64,000 nt of DNA, from contig NZ_JAHKSI010000001.1 in the NCBI RefSeq assembly GCF_019720915.1, positions 2,914,001 to 2,978,000 on the forward strand. The letters run 5' to 3'. The notes under the pieces are model-generated. The model made no database searches, was not told the DNA's origin, and was given only the letters and a program-made list of their open reading frames with translations. This stretch comes from Alkalihalobacillus sp. TS-13 (GTDB lineage Bacteria > Bacillota > Bacilli > Bacillales > Fictibacillaceae). This document shows positions 41,599 to 50,673 of the stretch, piece by piece. Within the stretch, counting starts at the first letter, position 1. Each line of letters opens with the position of its first letter. Both the position numbers and the translations under genes were made by a program.

Positions 41599-43110
41599 TC
41601 AGGATAGCTTTTTCAAGGGTTTAGTGGCGGGTCCTTCGATAACTTTGCCGTCGGTATTGAATCGAGAGCCATGACAAGGACAGTCCCAAGACCTCTCACC
41701 ATTATTCCAGTTCAGTTCACATCCCATATGGGTACAGGTAGTGTCGACAAGGGTTGTTTTCCCTGCCGAATCCTTATAACATCCCGCCCGTTTCCCATTC
41801 ACTTTGACGACAGCACCTTCATCATGCTCCAACTCTCCAATATCTTTAGTTCTGAGATCCAGCTTTCCTTTCACGAATTCTTTTGCAACATCAGCATTTT
41901 CAACTGCGAAATTTTTAACATCAGATTTAGCATTGAACCGGGAAGGCTTAAAAAGTTCGGCATAACGGTTGTCCTTCTCACCAATCAAGTCACTGATCAA
42001 CTTAGCAGACCCCGTTCCGAGGGTCATCCCCCATTTTGTAAAACCAGTCGCAACATGAATGTTCGGATTTTTCTCCGTAATCGGTCCGATATAAGGAACC
42101 TTATCGAGGGTTGTCATATCCTGGGCAGACCAACGACGGGGAATTTCAGTAACTCCAAAGTGCTCCTCGGCAAAGGATCGTAAATCTTCATAACAGGCTA
42201 ACGTATCATCGATTTGCCCGCTCGTATGGCTTTCGCCTCCGACGAGCAGCACTTTCTCTCCAGAAGGATCAACCGCATGGCGAATCGAACGTTTCGGCTG
42301 ATCCGCATTCAGGTACACCCCCTCTGGAATCTTTGAATCGGTTCTGATCGCAAGTGAATAGGAACGCTCGACATGGAGCCTCGCAAAATACACCCCCTCG
42401 AAATCTTTAAAAGGAAAATGCGAAGCAATCACAACATGATTCGAAGTGATCGAGTATCCATTTTCTGCGATGACTTCAGGTTTCTGACCCTTCTTAATAT
42501 CAACCGCTCTCGTGTTCTCGTAAATCCGCACATTTTTCTCTTTTAAATACGCTACTATAGCAGCCAGGTATTTGACCGGGTGGAATTGCGCTTGATCATT
42601 CATTTTAACAGCAGCAGATACCTGAAAAGGAAGATCGACGTCATCGCTCAAGCTTCCATCGATTCCGAGTTTCTCGTACGCCTTTGCTTCCTTCTCGATC
42701 TTTTTCTTCGACTGTTCAGACTCCCCATACACAAACGCATCCTGATAGCTGAAATCACAATCAATTTCATGCTTTTTCCGTATATCATCAATCATCTTCA
42801 AGGCATCTTGATTGGCTTCATAATAGAGCTTTGCCTTTTCTTCTCCAATCGTCTTGATTAGTTGGTCGTAAACGAGACCGTGCTGTGCCGATATTTTTGC
42901 CGTCGTATAGCCTGTTGCACCCGAAACAATTTGCCCGGCATCCAACAACACAACGTCATACCCCTGTTTTACCAATAAGTAGGCTGTTGTTATTCCGGTG
43001 ATACCAGCACCGACCACTGTCACTTCCGACGTCAAATCTTCCTCAAGTGGCGGAAAGGACTCCAGTTGAAAGTCCCGCCACAATGACTGCGAATCGCTAG
43101 GCAACCTCAT
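41599..43110 (-). CDS. FAD-dependent oxidoreductase with C-terminal Rieske domain (YhfW-like)
   Basis: Start ATG 43110 overlaps the stop of the upstream gene (ATGA), giving 503 aa. The N-terminal DAO-type FAD domain begins VTVVGAGITGITTAYLL, with GATGYTTAKISAQHG after it. The C-terminal Rieske [2Fe-2S] domain has CTHMGC and CPCHGSRF. The length and architecture match Bacillus YhfW. It probably oxidises an amine or hydroxy acid with electrons moving through the Rieske cluster. Substrate unknown. Confidence 0.9.
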   Translation of the reverse strand: MRLPSDSQSLWRDFQLESFPPLEEDLTSEVTVVGAGITGITTAYLLVKQGYDVVLLDAGQIVSGATGYTTAKISAQHGLVYDQLIKTIGEEKAKLYYEANQDALKMIDDIRKKHEIDCDFSYQDAFVYGESEQSKKKIEKEAKAYEKLGIDGSLSDDVDLPFQVSAAVKMNDQAQFHPVKYLAAIVAYLKEKNVRIYENTRAVDIKKGQKPEVIAENGYSITSNHVVIASHFPFKDFEGVYFARLHVERSYSLAIRTDSKIPEGVYLNADQPKRSIRHAVDPSGEKVLLVGGESHTSGQIDDTLACYEDLRSFAEEHFGVTEIPRRWSAQDMTTLDKVPYIGPITEKNPNIHVATGFTKWGMTLGTGSAKLISDLIGEKDNRYAELFKPSRFNAKSDVKNFAVENADVAKEFVKGKLDLRTKDIGELEHDEGAVVKVNGKRAGCYKDSAGKTTLVDTTCTHMGCELNWNNGERSWDCPCHGSRFNTDGKVIEGPATKPLKKLS

Positions 43111-44225
43111 TTTAAGATCCCTTCTTGACCAAGGATATTCTCGATTCCCAGGCGTCCTTCTTTTATGACCGATTCTCGCCATTCTTGTTCCTCTGGGTAG
43201 AACATGTTTTGGGTTTCAGCGAGGACCCATTTGCGGTCTTCTTCCTTTTCCGCACCGTTCCAATACAACTGATTCTCTAAAATGATCGTCGTGAATTCGC
43301 GCAGTTCAGCTTCCTTATCTGCCCCGAATGTCCCGAATTCGAAAAGTGCTGAGAAAAGATACGTGTCCGGAAATTCCTCTTGTTTCAGTTCATGGAAATG
43401 GTTCGTTGTGTCTCCCTTCACATCTTCTGGTGAGAATTTCTTGATGTTTTCCAGCTTGTAAAAGGACTTCAATTCCTCCTCATTACGGGAATCAACTTCT
43501 GAATTCACCATCGTGATTTCATTCGTCGGGCCGAGCGCAGTGTGCCAATCCATATGGATGACGCGATCATAATCGGATAATAGTTTCTTTTGCAGTTTCT
43601 TCAAGTAAGTCGTGGACGGTTCTTCTGAATTACCGCCAAAATAGACCCCTTTCTCGAACTGGAACTGCCCCATACTTTTCGCACTTTTGATTCCGCTGTA
43701 TCCTTCATTCATCGAGCCTTCACTCAGCTGGGCATACAGTTCCTGCTTCTCTTTTTCAATTTCAGTGATTTTTCCATTCGGTAGGAAAATCTCACTTTCT
43801 TTCGCGTAATTCTTATTCACATCTTTCCGAACGTCCCCGTACACGCAGTTCCGATTCATATCGACGTTGTTTTCAGTGACACGGCGGAAATTCCGCACCC
43901 CCCAAGGGTTCACAGCGTGCACAAAACAGATCCCCGTCGTTTCAGGGTCGACACGATCGAGGTACTCCTCAACGAACAGATGGATCATCCCAGCTCCGGC
44001 GTAACCTTCGATTCCATGCACTCCCGCCGTGAAAAAGAGAACCTGGTCATTGGATTTGCGAGCATCTGAATAGATCATATCGATCGTATTGTCTTCTTCC
44101 GCTCCAATTGCTTCAGTAGACAACTCCGCTTTCGGCCACTTCTCGCGGATTTTATCTAGATGGTCCCGGAACGCTTCACGAGACTCTTCATACGTTTTTT
44201 TAAAATAAACTTCAGTTTCTCTCAT
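43107..44225 (-). CDS. DUF2817 metallopeptidase-like protein
   Basis: The 372-aa protein has zinc-carboxypeptidase-like motifs: TAGVHGIEGYAGAG with H and E ligands, NNVDMNRNC and VIHMDWHTALG. DUF2817 is a distant M14-like family. Its stop overlaps the FAD/Rieske gene start, so the two proteins are co-translated. No signal peptide is seen, so it is cytoplasmic. The substrate may be an acyl amino acid or peptide. Confidence 0.82.
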   Translation of the reverse strand: MRETEVYFKKTYEESREAFRDHLDKIREKWPKAELSTEAIGAEEDNTIDMIYSDARKSNDQVLFFTAGVHGIEGYAGAGMIHLFVEEYLDRVDPETTGICFVHAVNPWGVRNFRRVTENNVDMNRNCVYGDVRKDVNKNYAKESEIFLPNGKITEIEKEKQELYAQLSEGSMNEGYSGIKSAKSMGQFQFEKGVYFGGNSEEPSTTYLKKLQKKLLSDYDRVIHMDWHTALGPTNEITMVNSEVDSRNEEELKSFYKLENIKKFSPEDVKGDTTNHFHELKQEEFPDTYLFSALFEFGTFGADKEAELREFTTIILENQLYWNGAEKEEDRKWVLAETQNMFYPEEQEWRESVIKEGRLGIENILGQEGILK

Positions 44226-44286
44226 GTCCTCCGCTCCTGCCTTGTAAAATGATTTTCCTCATTACTCAAAGTCATCCGGGCTCTTT

Positions 44287-44397
44287 TCAATTTTTCTTTT
44301 CATCTTCTAGCTCTCGCTGAGGCTCGATATCACGGTCGCGATCTTTTTCCTTCTGTTTTTGCTCTTTACTATTATTTTTCTTTTGATTCTCAGTCAC
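44287..44397 (-). CDS. Possible 36-aa highly charged protein
   Basis: A GTG at 44397 (or GTG 44406 in frame) opens a frame coding for TENQKKNNSKEQKQKEKDRD and a further 15 residues rich in E, D, R and K. Composition is that of the small charged proteins common in Bacilli. The ribosome site is weak, so this is only a candidate. Confidence 0.3.
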   Translation of the reverse strand: MTENQKKNNSKEQKQKEKDRDRDIEPQRELEDEKKN

Positions 44398-44888
44398 TTC
44401 TCTCACTTCTTCATTGTTGAGTATGCTTAACCATTCCTAGCTTTGTTCATCCTTAAACCTGCTTTTTCCCTAATAATCGACCGTATAACATTCCTATTAC
44501 ATGGATAAACCAATCATAGAATGAGCATCCGTTTCGGTGCCGTTTCGGTGCCTGGCACCATTTCAAAACCCTTGGGACCCAACACATCCGTTTCGGTGCC
44601 TGGCACCTTTTTAAAACCCTTGGGGCCCAACGCATCTGTTTCGGTGCCTGGCACCTTTTCAAAACCCTTGGGGCACAACGCATCTGTTTCGGTGCCTGGC
44701 ACCATTTCAAAACCCTTGGGACCCAACGCATCCGTTTCGGTGCCTGGCACCTTTTCAAAACCCTTGGGGCTCAACGCATCCGTTTCGGTGCCCGGCACCT
44801 TTTCAAAACCCTTGGGGCTCAACGCATCTGTTTCGGTGCCTGGCACCATTTTAAATCGGCACCATTTTAAAACTCAGCGAAGGGTAGG
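44398..44888. other. Intergenic region mostly occupied by 48-bp repeats
   Basis: From about 44535 to 44860 the region is the 48-bp array. Long open frames on both strands here result from a period divisible by three, not from coding. Confidence 0.8.
44535..44860. repeat. 48-bp-period GGTGCCTGGCACC array, locus C (seven units)
   Basis: The palindrome starts at 44547, 44595, 44643, 44691, 44739, 44787 and 44835, always 48 bp apart (one has GGTGCCCGGCACC). Spacers are near-identical and contain TTGGGGCCCAA-like sequence. Largest array in the window. Confidence 0.95.
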
Positions 44889-45647
44889 ATGATTGTGTCC
44901 GATTTTCCAATGGAATTACTTCAAAGAACTAGTCATCGGCCAACACCTCTTCCAGATTCCAAATGGTTGATGACACAACGTTGGGACCATTTGCTGTTCA
45001 TGCATTTCCCTGTATCAAGAGACCTGATCCAAGAGCATATCCCGTCTCCATTGGAGTTGGATACATTTGATGGAGAGGCATGGGTCAGTATCATTCCTTT
45101 CAAGGTAAACGCTATGCGTTTGAGAAGGCTTCCGAAGATACCCTTCTTTCATTCTTATTTGGAGTTGAATGTCAGAACTTATGTAAAGCATCAAGGGGTC
45201 CCCGGAGTCTATTTTTTCAGCCTGGACGCGAACCTGCTCCCTTTCGTGCTTGGATCAAGAGCGTTATCTTTGCCTTATTTCCAAGCGAAAATGTCCATGT
45301 CTGTTCAAAACGGCGCAATCGCCTACTCTAGTATCCGAAACGGTAAAACGAGGGGCATCTTCCAAGCAACTTATCGGGCGACCTCAAAACCATTCACCCC
45401 TGCAACAGGAACTCTTACCGATTGGTTCCTCGAAAGGTACATTTTATGGACTATAAAAGGCAAAACAGTGTTACAAGGAGATATCCATCACGAAAAATGG
45501 CAAGTTAGTGAGGCAGAAGTGGACATAAAAAAGGTGGAGCTGCCCCCCTTTCAAACCGGCACCCCGCTTTACCTGCACTATGCTTTATCCCGCCGTGTAT
45601 TGTTGTGGCCGTTGCACCCCATAAAATCCGCCACGTCAAAACATTAG
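44889..45647 (+). CDS. DUF2071 (YqjF-like) protein
   Basis: The 252-aa protein has the DUF2071 features WDHLLFMHFPVSRDLIQEHI, LELDTFDGEAWVSIIPFKV and GVYFFSLDANLLPFVLGSRA. Function unknown; homologue of Bacillus YqjF. The start is uncertain: ATG 44889 is close to GAAGGGTAGG, and ATG 44910 begins at the usual place relative to the family. The gene lies upstream of ctaC, 94 bases away, and may be transcribed with it. Confidence 0.82.
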   Translation: MIVSDFPMELLQRTSHRPTPLPDSKWLMTQRWDHLLFMHFPVSRDLIQEHIPSPLELDTFDGEAWVSIIPFKVNAMRLRRLPKIPFFHSYLELNVRTYVKHQGVPGVYFFSLDANLLPFVLGSRALSLPYFQAKMSMSVQNGAIAYSSIRNGKTRGIFQATYRATSKPFTPATGTLTDWFLERYILWTIKGKTVLQGDIHHEKWQVSEAEVDIKKVELPPFQTGTPLYLHYALSRRVLLWPLHPIKSATSKH

Positions 45648-45741
45648 AAAAACATATTCATCACAAATACCCCGTTTATGAGATCGACTTAGTGGGAAGT
45701 GGGTCAATATATGTTCCAAATTGAATGGGAGGCCACCACTA

Positions 45742-46770
45742 GTGAAAAAAGCAATCAACTCAATTGCCACCTTATTTCTTCTTTTCATGACAGGCTGCTC
45801 CCCAGAAAAATGGGACGTCCTGGACCCTAAGTCGTCTACCGCTGAAACCCAACTCTCCTTGATCCACCTAAGTATTGCATTGATGTCTATCGTCCTGATC
45901 ACGGTCACGGTATTATTCACGTTTTTCCTAGTAAAATATCGGAAAAGACCTGGCTGGCAAACGGAAACAAAGAATCAAAAACCCGGTGATAAGAAACTAG
46001 AAATCACGTGGACTCTCATCCCGATTTTGATTCTAGTGATTTTAGCGGTTCCGACTGTACTAGATACATATAAACTTGACCAAGAAACGAAAGCCAGTGA
46101 CGGGGCGCTGGTCGTCAAAGTGACCGCGCATCAATTCTGGTGGGAATTCGAATATCCCGAAGAAGGGGTTACCGCTTCAGAAACCCTCCATGTGCCTGTT
46201 GATAAAAAAGTGATCATAGAGTTGACTTCAGCAGACACGATCCATTCGTTCTGGGTGCCTCAATTAGGCGGTAAACAGGACGCTAATCCAGGGAGAAAAA
46301 ATCGATTATCATTCACTCCAAATGAAACAGGTGTCTACAGAGGTTCATGTGCCGAGCTCTGCGGGCGTGGCCATGCATATATGCGGTTCCATGTAAAAGT
46401 AGAAACAGAATCCGAGTTCGACTCCTGGATCGAAGGGATGAAACAACCGGAGCAAGCTAATTTAACAGATTCAGAGGAAAAGGGACAGGAGATTTTCAAA
46501 AATCAATGCCTCAGCTGTCATGGAACACAAGGATTGGATCCTAAAGTCAGCGGATCCCCTGCCCCTCATCTCGGTGACTTCGCCTCACAGAAACGGATTG
46601 CCAATGTGTTGCCGAACAACCGGGAAAATCTGAAAAAATGGCTTAATGAGCCGCAGAAGGTGAAACCAGGGGCTAAAATGCCTTCCTTTAAAAAGGACTT
46701 TACGGATGAGGAAAAAGACGAATTGATCGATTACTTGATGTCTCTGAAGGTAAAGGAAGGTGAAAAATGA
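45742..46770 (+). CDS. ctaC: Cytochrome c oxidase subunit II (caa3 type)
   Basis: Start GTG 45742 has GGGAGG nine bases upstream. The 342-aa lipoprotein (lipobox MTGC, Cys19) has two membrane helices, the CuA site C203, C207, H211, M214 and H168 (IHSFW; CAELCGRGHAYM), and a fused C-terminal cytochrome c domain with CLSCH (256-260) and AKMPSF as the axial Met. It accepts electrons and passes them to subunit I. First gene of ctaCDEF. Confidence 0.95.
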   Translation: MKKAINSIATLFLLFMTGCSPEKWDVLDPKSSTAETQLSLIHLSIALMSIVLITVTVLFTFFLVKYRKRPGWQTETKNQKPGDKKLEITWTLIPILILVILAVPTVLDTYKLDQETKASDGALVVKVTAHQFWWEFEYPEEGVTASETLHVPVDKKVIIELTSADTIHSFWVPQLGGKQDANPGRKNRLSFTPNETGVYRGSCAELCGRGHAYMRFHVKVETESEFDSWIEGMKQPEQANLTDSEEKGQEIFKNQCLSCHGTQGLDPKVSGSPAPHLGDFASQKRIANVLPNNRENLKKWLNEPQKVKPGAKMPSFKKDFTDEEKDELIDYLMSLKVKEGEK

Positions 46771-48722
46771 TGAGCTTTTACTTCTTTGGTGAAAAGATCC
46801 GACTCGTTTCCGATATTATAGCAGGATATCTATCGATCATCCTGATGGGGATCGGTGCGGTCGTTTTCCTGACTTATTATAAAAAATGGGGCTCTTTGTG
46901 GAGCTATATGAAAACGACACATCATAGCAAAGTGGGCATCCTTTACCTTTCTGCGGGCTTCGCGTTTTTTCTCCGTGCTGGGCTTGATGCGTTGATCATC
47001 CGAGTCCAGTTGGCCCTGCCCCAAAATGAATTCTGGGTCTTCCAGGGCGATAAATACAATCAGATGATGACGACCCATGGGACGACGATGATCTTTTTCG
47101 TTGCCATGCCGCTCCTCATCGGATTAATGAACGTTGCTGTCCCTCTCCAGATCGGTACGAGAGACCTTGCATTCCCATTCTTGAACGCATTGAGTTTCTG
47201 GCTCTTTCTTGCCGGCGGAGCATTAATCAACATCAGTTTTGTGCTTGGCGGTTCACCAACTGCTGGGTGGACGTCCTACGCCCCTCTTGCGTTGGATGAA
47301 TTCACACCAGCAACGGGGAATGATTACTACAGCCTTGGCCTTCAAGTCTCTGGAATCGGGACACTTCTCACAGCGATCAATTTTCTCGTCACGATCATCA
47401 ACAAACGCGCGCCAGGCATGAAATTGATGCGGATGCCGATGTTCACCTGGGCGACGTTGGTGACCTCCATCCTCATCCTGTTCGCCTTTCCCGCTCTTAC
47501 CGTCGCATTGCTCTTATTGATGTTCGACCGGTTATATGGGACAAGTCTGCTGGCAGCAGATGCAGGGAACTCGTTGATCTGGCAGCATTTGTTCTGGATT
47601 TTCGGCCACCCGGAAGTGTATATTTTGATTCTCCCAGCATTCGGTATCTTTTCAGATGTGATCACGACGTTCGCGAAGAAACGATTATTCGGATACAGTT
47701 CGATGGTCATTGCACTCGTGTTGATCGGTTTCCTTGGATTCATGGTATGGATCCATCACATGTTTACCGTAGGGCTCGGACCTACTTCGAACGCGATCTT
47801 CGCCATTTCGACCATGTCAATTGCCGTACCAACTGGAATCAAAATCTTCAACTGGCTGTTCACTCTTAGAGGGGGCGTCATCACCTTTAATACACCGATG
47901 TTGTTTTCACTTGGCTTCATTCCCTCATTTGTCATTGGTGGGATTACCGGAGTCATGCTGGCGACTGTACCTGCAGACTACCAGTATCATGACAGCTATT
48001 TCGTGGTCGGCCATTTCCACTATGTCATCGTAGGTGGGACAGTTCTTGGCATATTTGCCGGTGTGTACTATTGGTGGCCGAAATTGTTCGGTTTCATGCT
48101 GAACGATGTACTTGGAAAATGGCATTTCTGGACGTTCTTGATTGGATTCCATCTCACGTTTTTCCCAATGCATATCATGGGACTGAAAGGGATGCCGAGG
48201 AGGGTGTTCACCTACCTGCCGGAGGATGGGCTCACAGGTTTGAACTTTACCAGTACGATCGGTGCCTTTTTGATGGGGGGAAGCATGATGATCTTTTTAT
48301 GGAACGTCTATCAAAGCTATCGTCACAGCCCCAGAGGAGTCGGTAATGACCCATGGGAAGATGGACGGACCATCGAGTGGGCGATCCCTTCCCCGCCTCC
48401 TGAGTATAATTTTGCGCGTACTCCCAAAGTGTACAGCAATGATGCATGGTGGCAGGCGAAGAAATACCAGAATGGCCGGTTGGAAGCAGCGGAAAAACTC
48501 ACCTCGATTCGAATGCCGCGCGACACCGCAAAACCGATGTTGATCGGACTGTTCATGCTGATCGGTTCATTCGGCGTGATCGTTGAGGTGTGGTACTTCC
48601 AGTTGATCGGACTTCTGGGCACAATCGGTTTGATGGTATTGCATTCTTTTCAGGATTCAAGCCGGAAAATAGTGACCCCGAAAACCCATCCTGATGAAAA
48701 GATAGGGGGCGAAGAACAATGA
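46767..48722 (+). CDS. ctaD: Cytochrome c oxidase subunit I
   Basis: The 651-aa haem-copper oxidase core has THGTTMIFF (haem a ligand), GHPEVYILILPAFG with the CuB histidine, the proton-channel Glu and the cross-linked Tyr, HHMFTVG, and HFHYVIVGG with the haem a3 and haem a ligands. This is an A1-type oxidase. The start overlaps the ctaC stop (ATGATG), so the exact ATG is open by one codon. About 30 aa longer than the usual ctaD product. Confidence 0.95.
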   Translation: MMSFYFFGEKIRLVSDIIAGYLSIILMGIGAVVFLTYYKKWGSLWSYMKTTHHSKVGILYLSAGFAFFLRAGLDALIIRVQLALPQNEFWVFQGDKYNQMMTTHGTTMIFFVAMPLLIGLMNVAVPLQIGTRDLAFPFLNALSFWLFLAGGALINISFVLGGSPTAGWTSYAPLALDEFTPATGNDYYSLGLQVSGIGTLLTAINFLVTIINKRAPGMKLMRMPMFTWATLVTSILILFAFPALTVALLLLMFDRLYGTSLLAADAGNSLIWQHLFWIFGHPEVYILILPAFGIFSDVITTFAKKRLFGYSSMVIALVLIGFLGFMVWIHHMFTVGLGPTSNAIFAISTMSIAVPTGIKIFNWLFTLRGGVITFNTPMLFSLGFIPSFVIGGITGVMLATVPADYQYHDSYFVVGHFHYVIVGGTVLGIFAGVYYWWPKLFGFMLNDVLGKWHFWTFLIGFHLTFFPMHIMGLKGMPRRVFTYLPEDGLTGLNFTSTIGAFLMGGSMMIFLWNVYQSYRHSPRGVGNDPWEDGRTIEWAIPSPPPEYNFARTPKVYSNDAWWQAKKYQNGRLEAAEKLTSIRMPRDTAKPMLIGLFMLIGSFGVIVEVWYFQLIGLLGTIGLMVLHSFQDSSRKIVTPKTHPDEKIGGEEQ

Positions 48723-49330
48723 CAGAGGAGAAAATCGTCTTTTCAAAAGAGTTCACTGAAGAAGAGACTGCTGATAGAGTGCTTGGATTCTGGTTTTTCA
48801 TAGGGGCGGAAATCGTACTTTTCGGCTGTTTGTTCGGCGTCTACCTTACGCTGAATCACCATACGGTACCCGGTGAATCCCCTGAGGAATTGTTCGAGCT
48901 GAAGCAAACGATTCTTGCGACATTCATTCTGCTATCGAGTAGTTTTACCTGTGCCCGATCTTTACTTGGAGCAAAAAACAACCTTTATAAAAAAAGCTTA
49001 TTTTACCTGATTGCGACGTTCATTCTAGGTCTGACATTCTTAGGATTGGAAGCCCATGAATTTTATAAATATTTGAGAGAGGGACACACATTCACCTCGA
49101 GTCCGTTCATGTCTTCCTTCTATATATTGGTCGGGACTCATGGTACACATGTTTTAGCCGGGTGCGCCTGGATGGTCCTGCTCCTCATCCATTTGAAAAA
49201 AGAAAAGATCACTTCTTATACAAAGGCAAAATTGGAAGCATTCAGCCTTTATTGGCATTTCGTTGATGTCGTCTGGATTTTCATCTTCACCGTCGTTTAC
49301 TTGATTGGAAAGGCAGGGATTATCCAGTGA
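48719..49330 (+). CDS. ctaE: Cytochrome c oxidase subunit III
   Basis: The 203-aa protein has about five membrane helices and subunit III motifs (FWFFIGAEIVLFGCLFGVYL, GLEAHEFYKYL, THGTHVLAGCAWM, YWHFVDVVWIFIF). It overlaps ctaD by four bases. Confidence 0.94.
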   Translation: MTEEKIVFSKEFTEEETADRVLGFWFFIGAEIVLFGCLFGVYLTLNHHTVPGESPEELFELKQTILATFILLSSSFTCARSLLGAKNNLYKKSLFYLIATFILGLTFLGLEAHEFYKYLREGHTFTSSPFMSSFYILVGTHGTHVLAGCAWMVLLLIHLKKEKITSYTKAKLEAFSLYWHFVDVVWIFIFTVVYLIGKAGIIQ

Positions 49331-49596
49331 AACTGTCTCTGAACATACGTCAATGGATCGGCTTCATCATAATGCTGACGTTCAGCGGGATCGCCTTTTA
49401 TATCGTGATGACAATGGGGATCATCCCCCTCTGGCTGCTCATCGTCCTATTGATTTTGGCTGTAATTCAAGCTGTCATCCAACTTATCTTGTTCATGGAA
49501 ATTCAACAAGGGAGACGAGGCTTCAAATGGGTGACCATCAGCAGCGGTCTCCTTATTGCCGGATTAGCCATCCTTTATTTGATGTTGCTCGAATAG
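49327..49596 (+). CDS. ctaF: Cytochrome c oxidase subunit IV
   Basis: The 89-aa protein has three membrane helices (GFIIMLTFSGIAFYIVM, IIPLWLLIVLLILAVIQAVI, SGLLIAGLAILYLMLL), the size and topology of CtaF. It overlaps ctaE by four bases and closes the operon before a terminator. Confidence 0.88.
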   Translation: MKLSLNIRQWIGFIIMLTFSGIAFYIVMTMGIIPLWLLIVLLILAVIQAVIQLILFMEIQQGRRGFKWVTISSGLLIAGLAILYLMLLE

Positions 49597-49603
49597 AATG
49601 CGG

Positions 49604-49640
49604 AAAGGACTCAGCCATATGTGCGCTGAGCCCTTTGTCG
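49604..49640 (+). terminator. Terminator of the ctaCDEF operon
   Basis: GGACTCAGC pairs with GCTGAGCCC around CATATGTGC, followed by a TTT and a later T-run. It lies eight bases after the ctaF stop. Confidence 0.65.
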
Positions 49641-49730
49641 TGATTTTTTTCTGATCATGTCCTGATAATTCGAAATCATGTTGCGATAAAAGTGATTTCT
49701 GTCGTGATAAATCAGGATTATGTCGTGATT
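49636..49730. repeat. 21-bp-period TGTCGYGAT repeat, locus B (five units)
   Basis: Units TGTCGTGAT (49636), TGTCCTGAT (49658), TGTTGCGAT (49679), TGTCGTGAT (49700) and TGTCGTGAT (49721), spaced 21-22 bp, between the converging ctaF and fructokinase genes. Confidence 0.75.
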
Positions 49731-49737
49731 CACTGGA

Positions 49738-50610
49738 CTAGATTACAGCATTCTTCGCCAACGCAATTCCCCCGCATAATCCAGCATGATCTCCTAGTCC
49801 AGGCGGTACGATGTACTCATCGATTTTCTCGAGGATGTTTGCGTGTTGGATGTAGCCGTTCAACAGCTTCATAACATGCTTTCGAACGAGAGGAAACAGA
49901 TGTTTTTGTTTCATGACACCACCGCCAAGGATGAGCCGTTTAGGTGACAACACAAGGATATAGTTCACCAATGCCTGTGCGATATAAAACGCTTCCAGTT
50001 CCCAAACGTCAGGGCGGTCAGCCAATTCTACGCCTTTCTGACCCCAGCGTGTTTCAATTGCAGGACCTGCCGCCAACCCTTCAAGGCAATCTCCGTGAAA
50101 CGGACAGCTGCCTTCATAAGCATCATCTTCATGGCGACGAACCCGGATGTGCCCCATCTCTGGGTGCAGCATCCCATGAACGATTCGCCCTTCGGAAATC
50201 GCGCCGACACCGATTCCCGTCCCGACCGTCATGTAGAGACAGCTATCAAGACCACGCGCTGCTCCCCATTCCATTTCACCGAGTGCAGCCGCATTCACAT
50301 CGGTATCGAATCCGATCGGCACGTCGAAATGCTTCTTCATTTCACCGACAAGATCAGCGTTGTTCCAATGCCTTTTCGGCGTTGTTGTAATGAACCCGTA
50401 TGTAGGACTTTCAGGATTAAGATCAACCGGACCAAAGGAACCGATGCCTAACGCTTCAATCTCTTTCCCTTTAAAAAATTCAACCACCTGACTCAGCGTT
50501 TCTTCTGGAGTCGTCGTCGGAATCGTGATCTCTTCAAGGATTTCCCCGTTTTCATTCCCGATACCGCACACAAACTTCGTACCGCCAGCTTCAATCGAAC
50601 CGTATTTCAT
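49738..50610 (-). CDS. ROK family fructokinase
   Basis: Start ATG 50610 follows GAGGAGG. The 290-aa kinase has the ROK phosphate loop EAGGTKF, the catalytic Asp region FDTDVNAAALGE, TVGTGIGVG and the zinc motif HPEMGHIRVRRHEDD with CPFHGDCLEGL. ScrK/GmuE-type enzymes phosphorylate fructose (or mannose). It lies 63 bases after manA and is probably co-transcribed, so mannose and fructose phosphates meet at fructose-6-P. Confidence 0.9.
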   Translation of the reverse strand: MKYGSIEAGGTKFVCGIGNENGEILEEITIPTTTPEETLSQVVEFFKGKEIEALGIGSFGPVDLNPESPTYGFITTTPKRHWNNADLVGEMKKHFDVPIGFDTDVNAAALGEMEWGAARGLDSCLYMTVGTGIGVGAISEGRIVHGMLHPEMGHIRVRRHEDDAYEGSCPFHGDCLEGLAAGPAIETRWGQKGVELADRPDVWELEAFYIAQALVNYILVLSPKRLILGGGVMKQKHLFPLVRKHVMKLLNGYIQHANILEKIDEYIVPPGLGDHAGLCGGIALAKNAVI

Positions 50611-50673
50611 CGATATTTCCTCCTCCTCTATAAAGAGTGCCAAAACTGACTTACAGCTTCGGCAACTTGATTG

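Noticed and set aside
44453-44892. Long open frames on both strands over the 48-bp array (100-123 codons)
   Set aside because: The period is 48 bp, a multiple of three, so any stop-free unit stays open; the translations are a 16-residue repeat with a VPGT motif, without ribosome sites.
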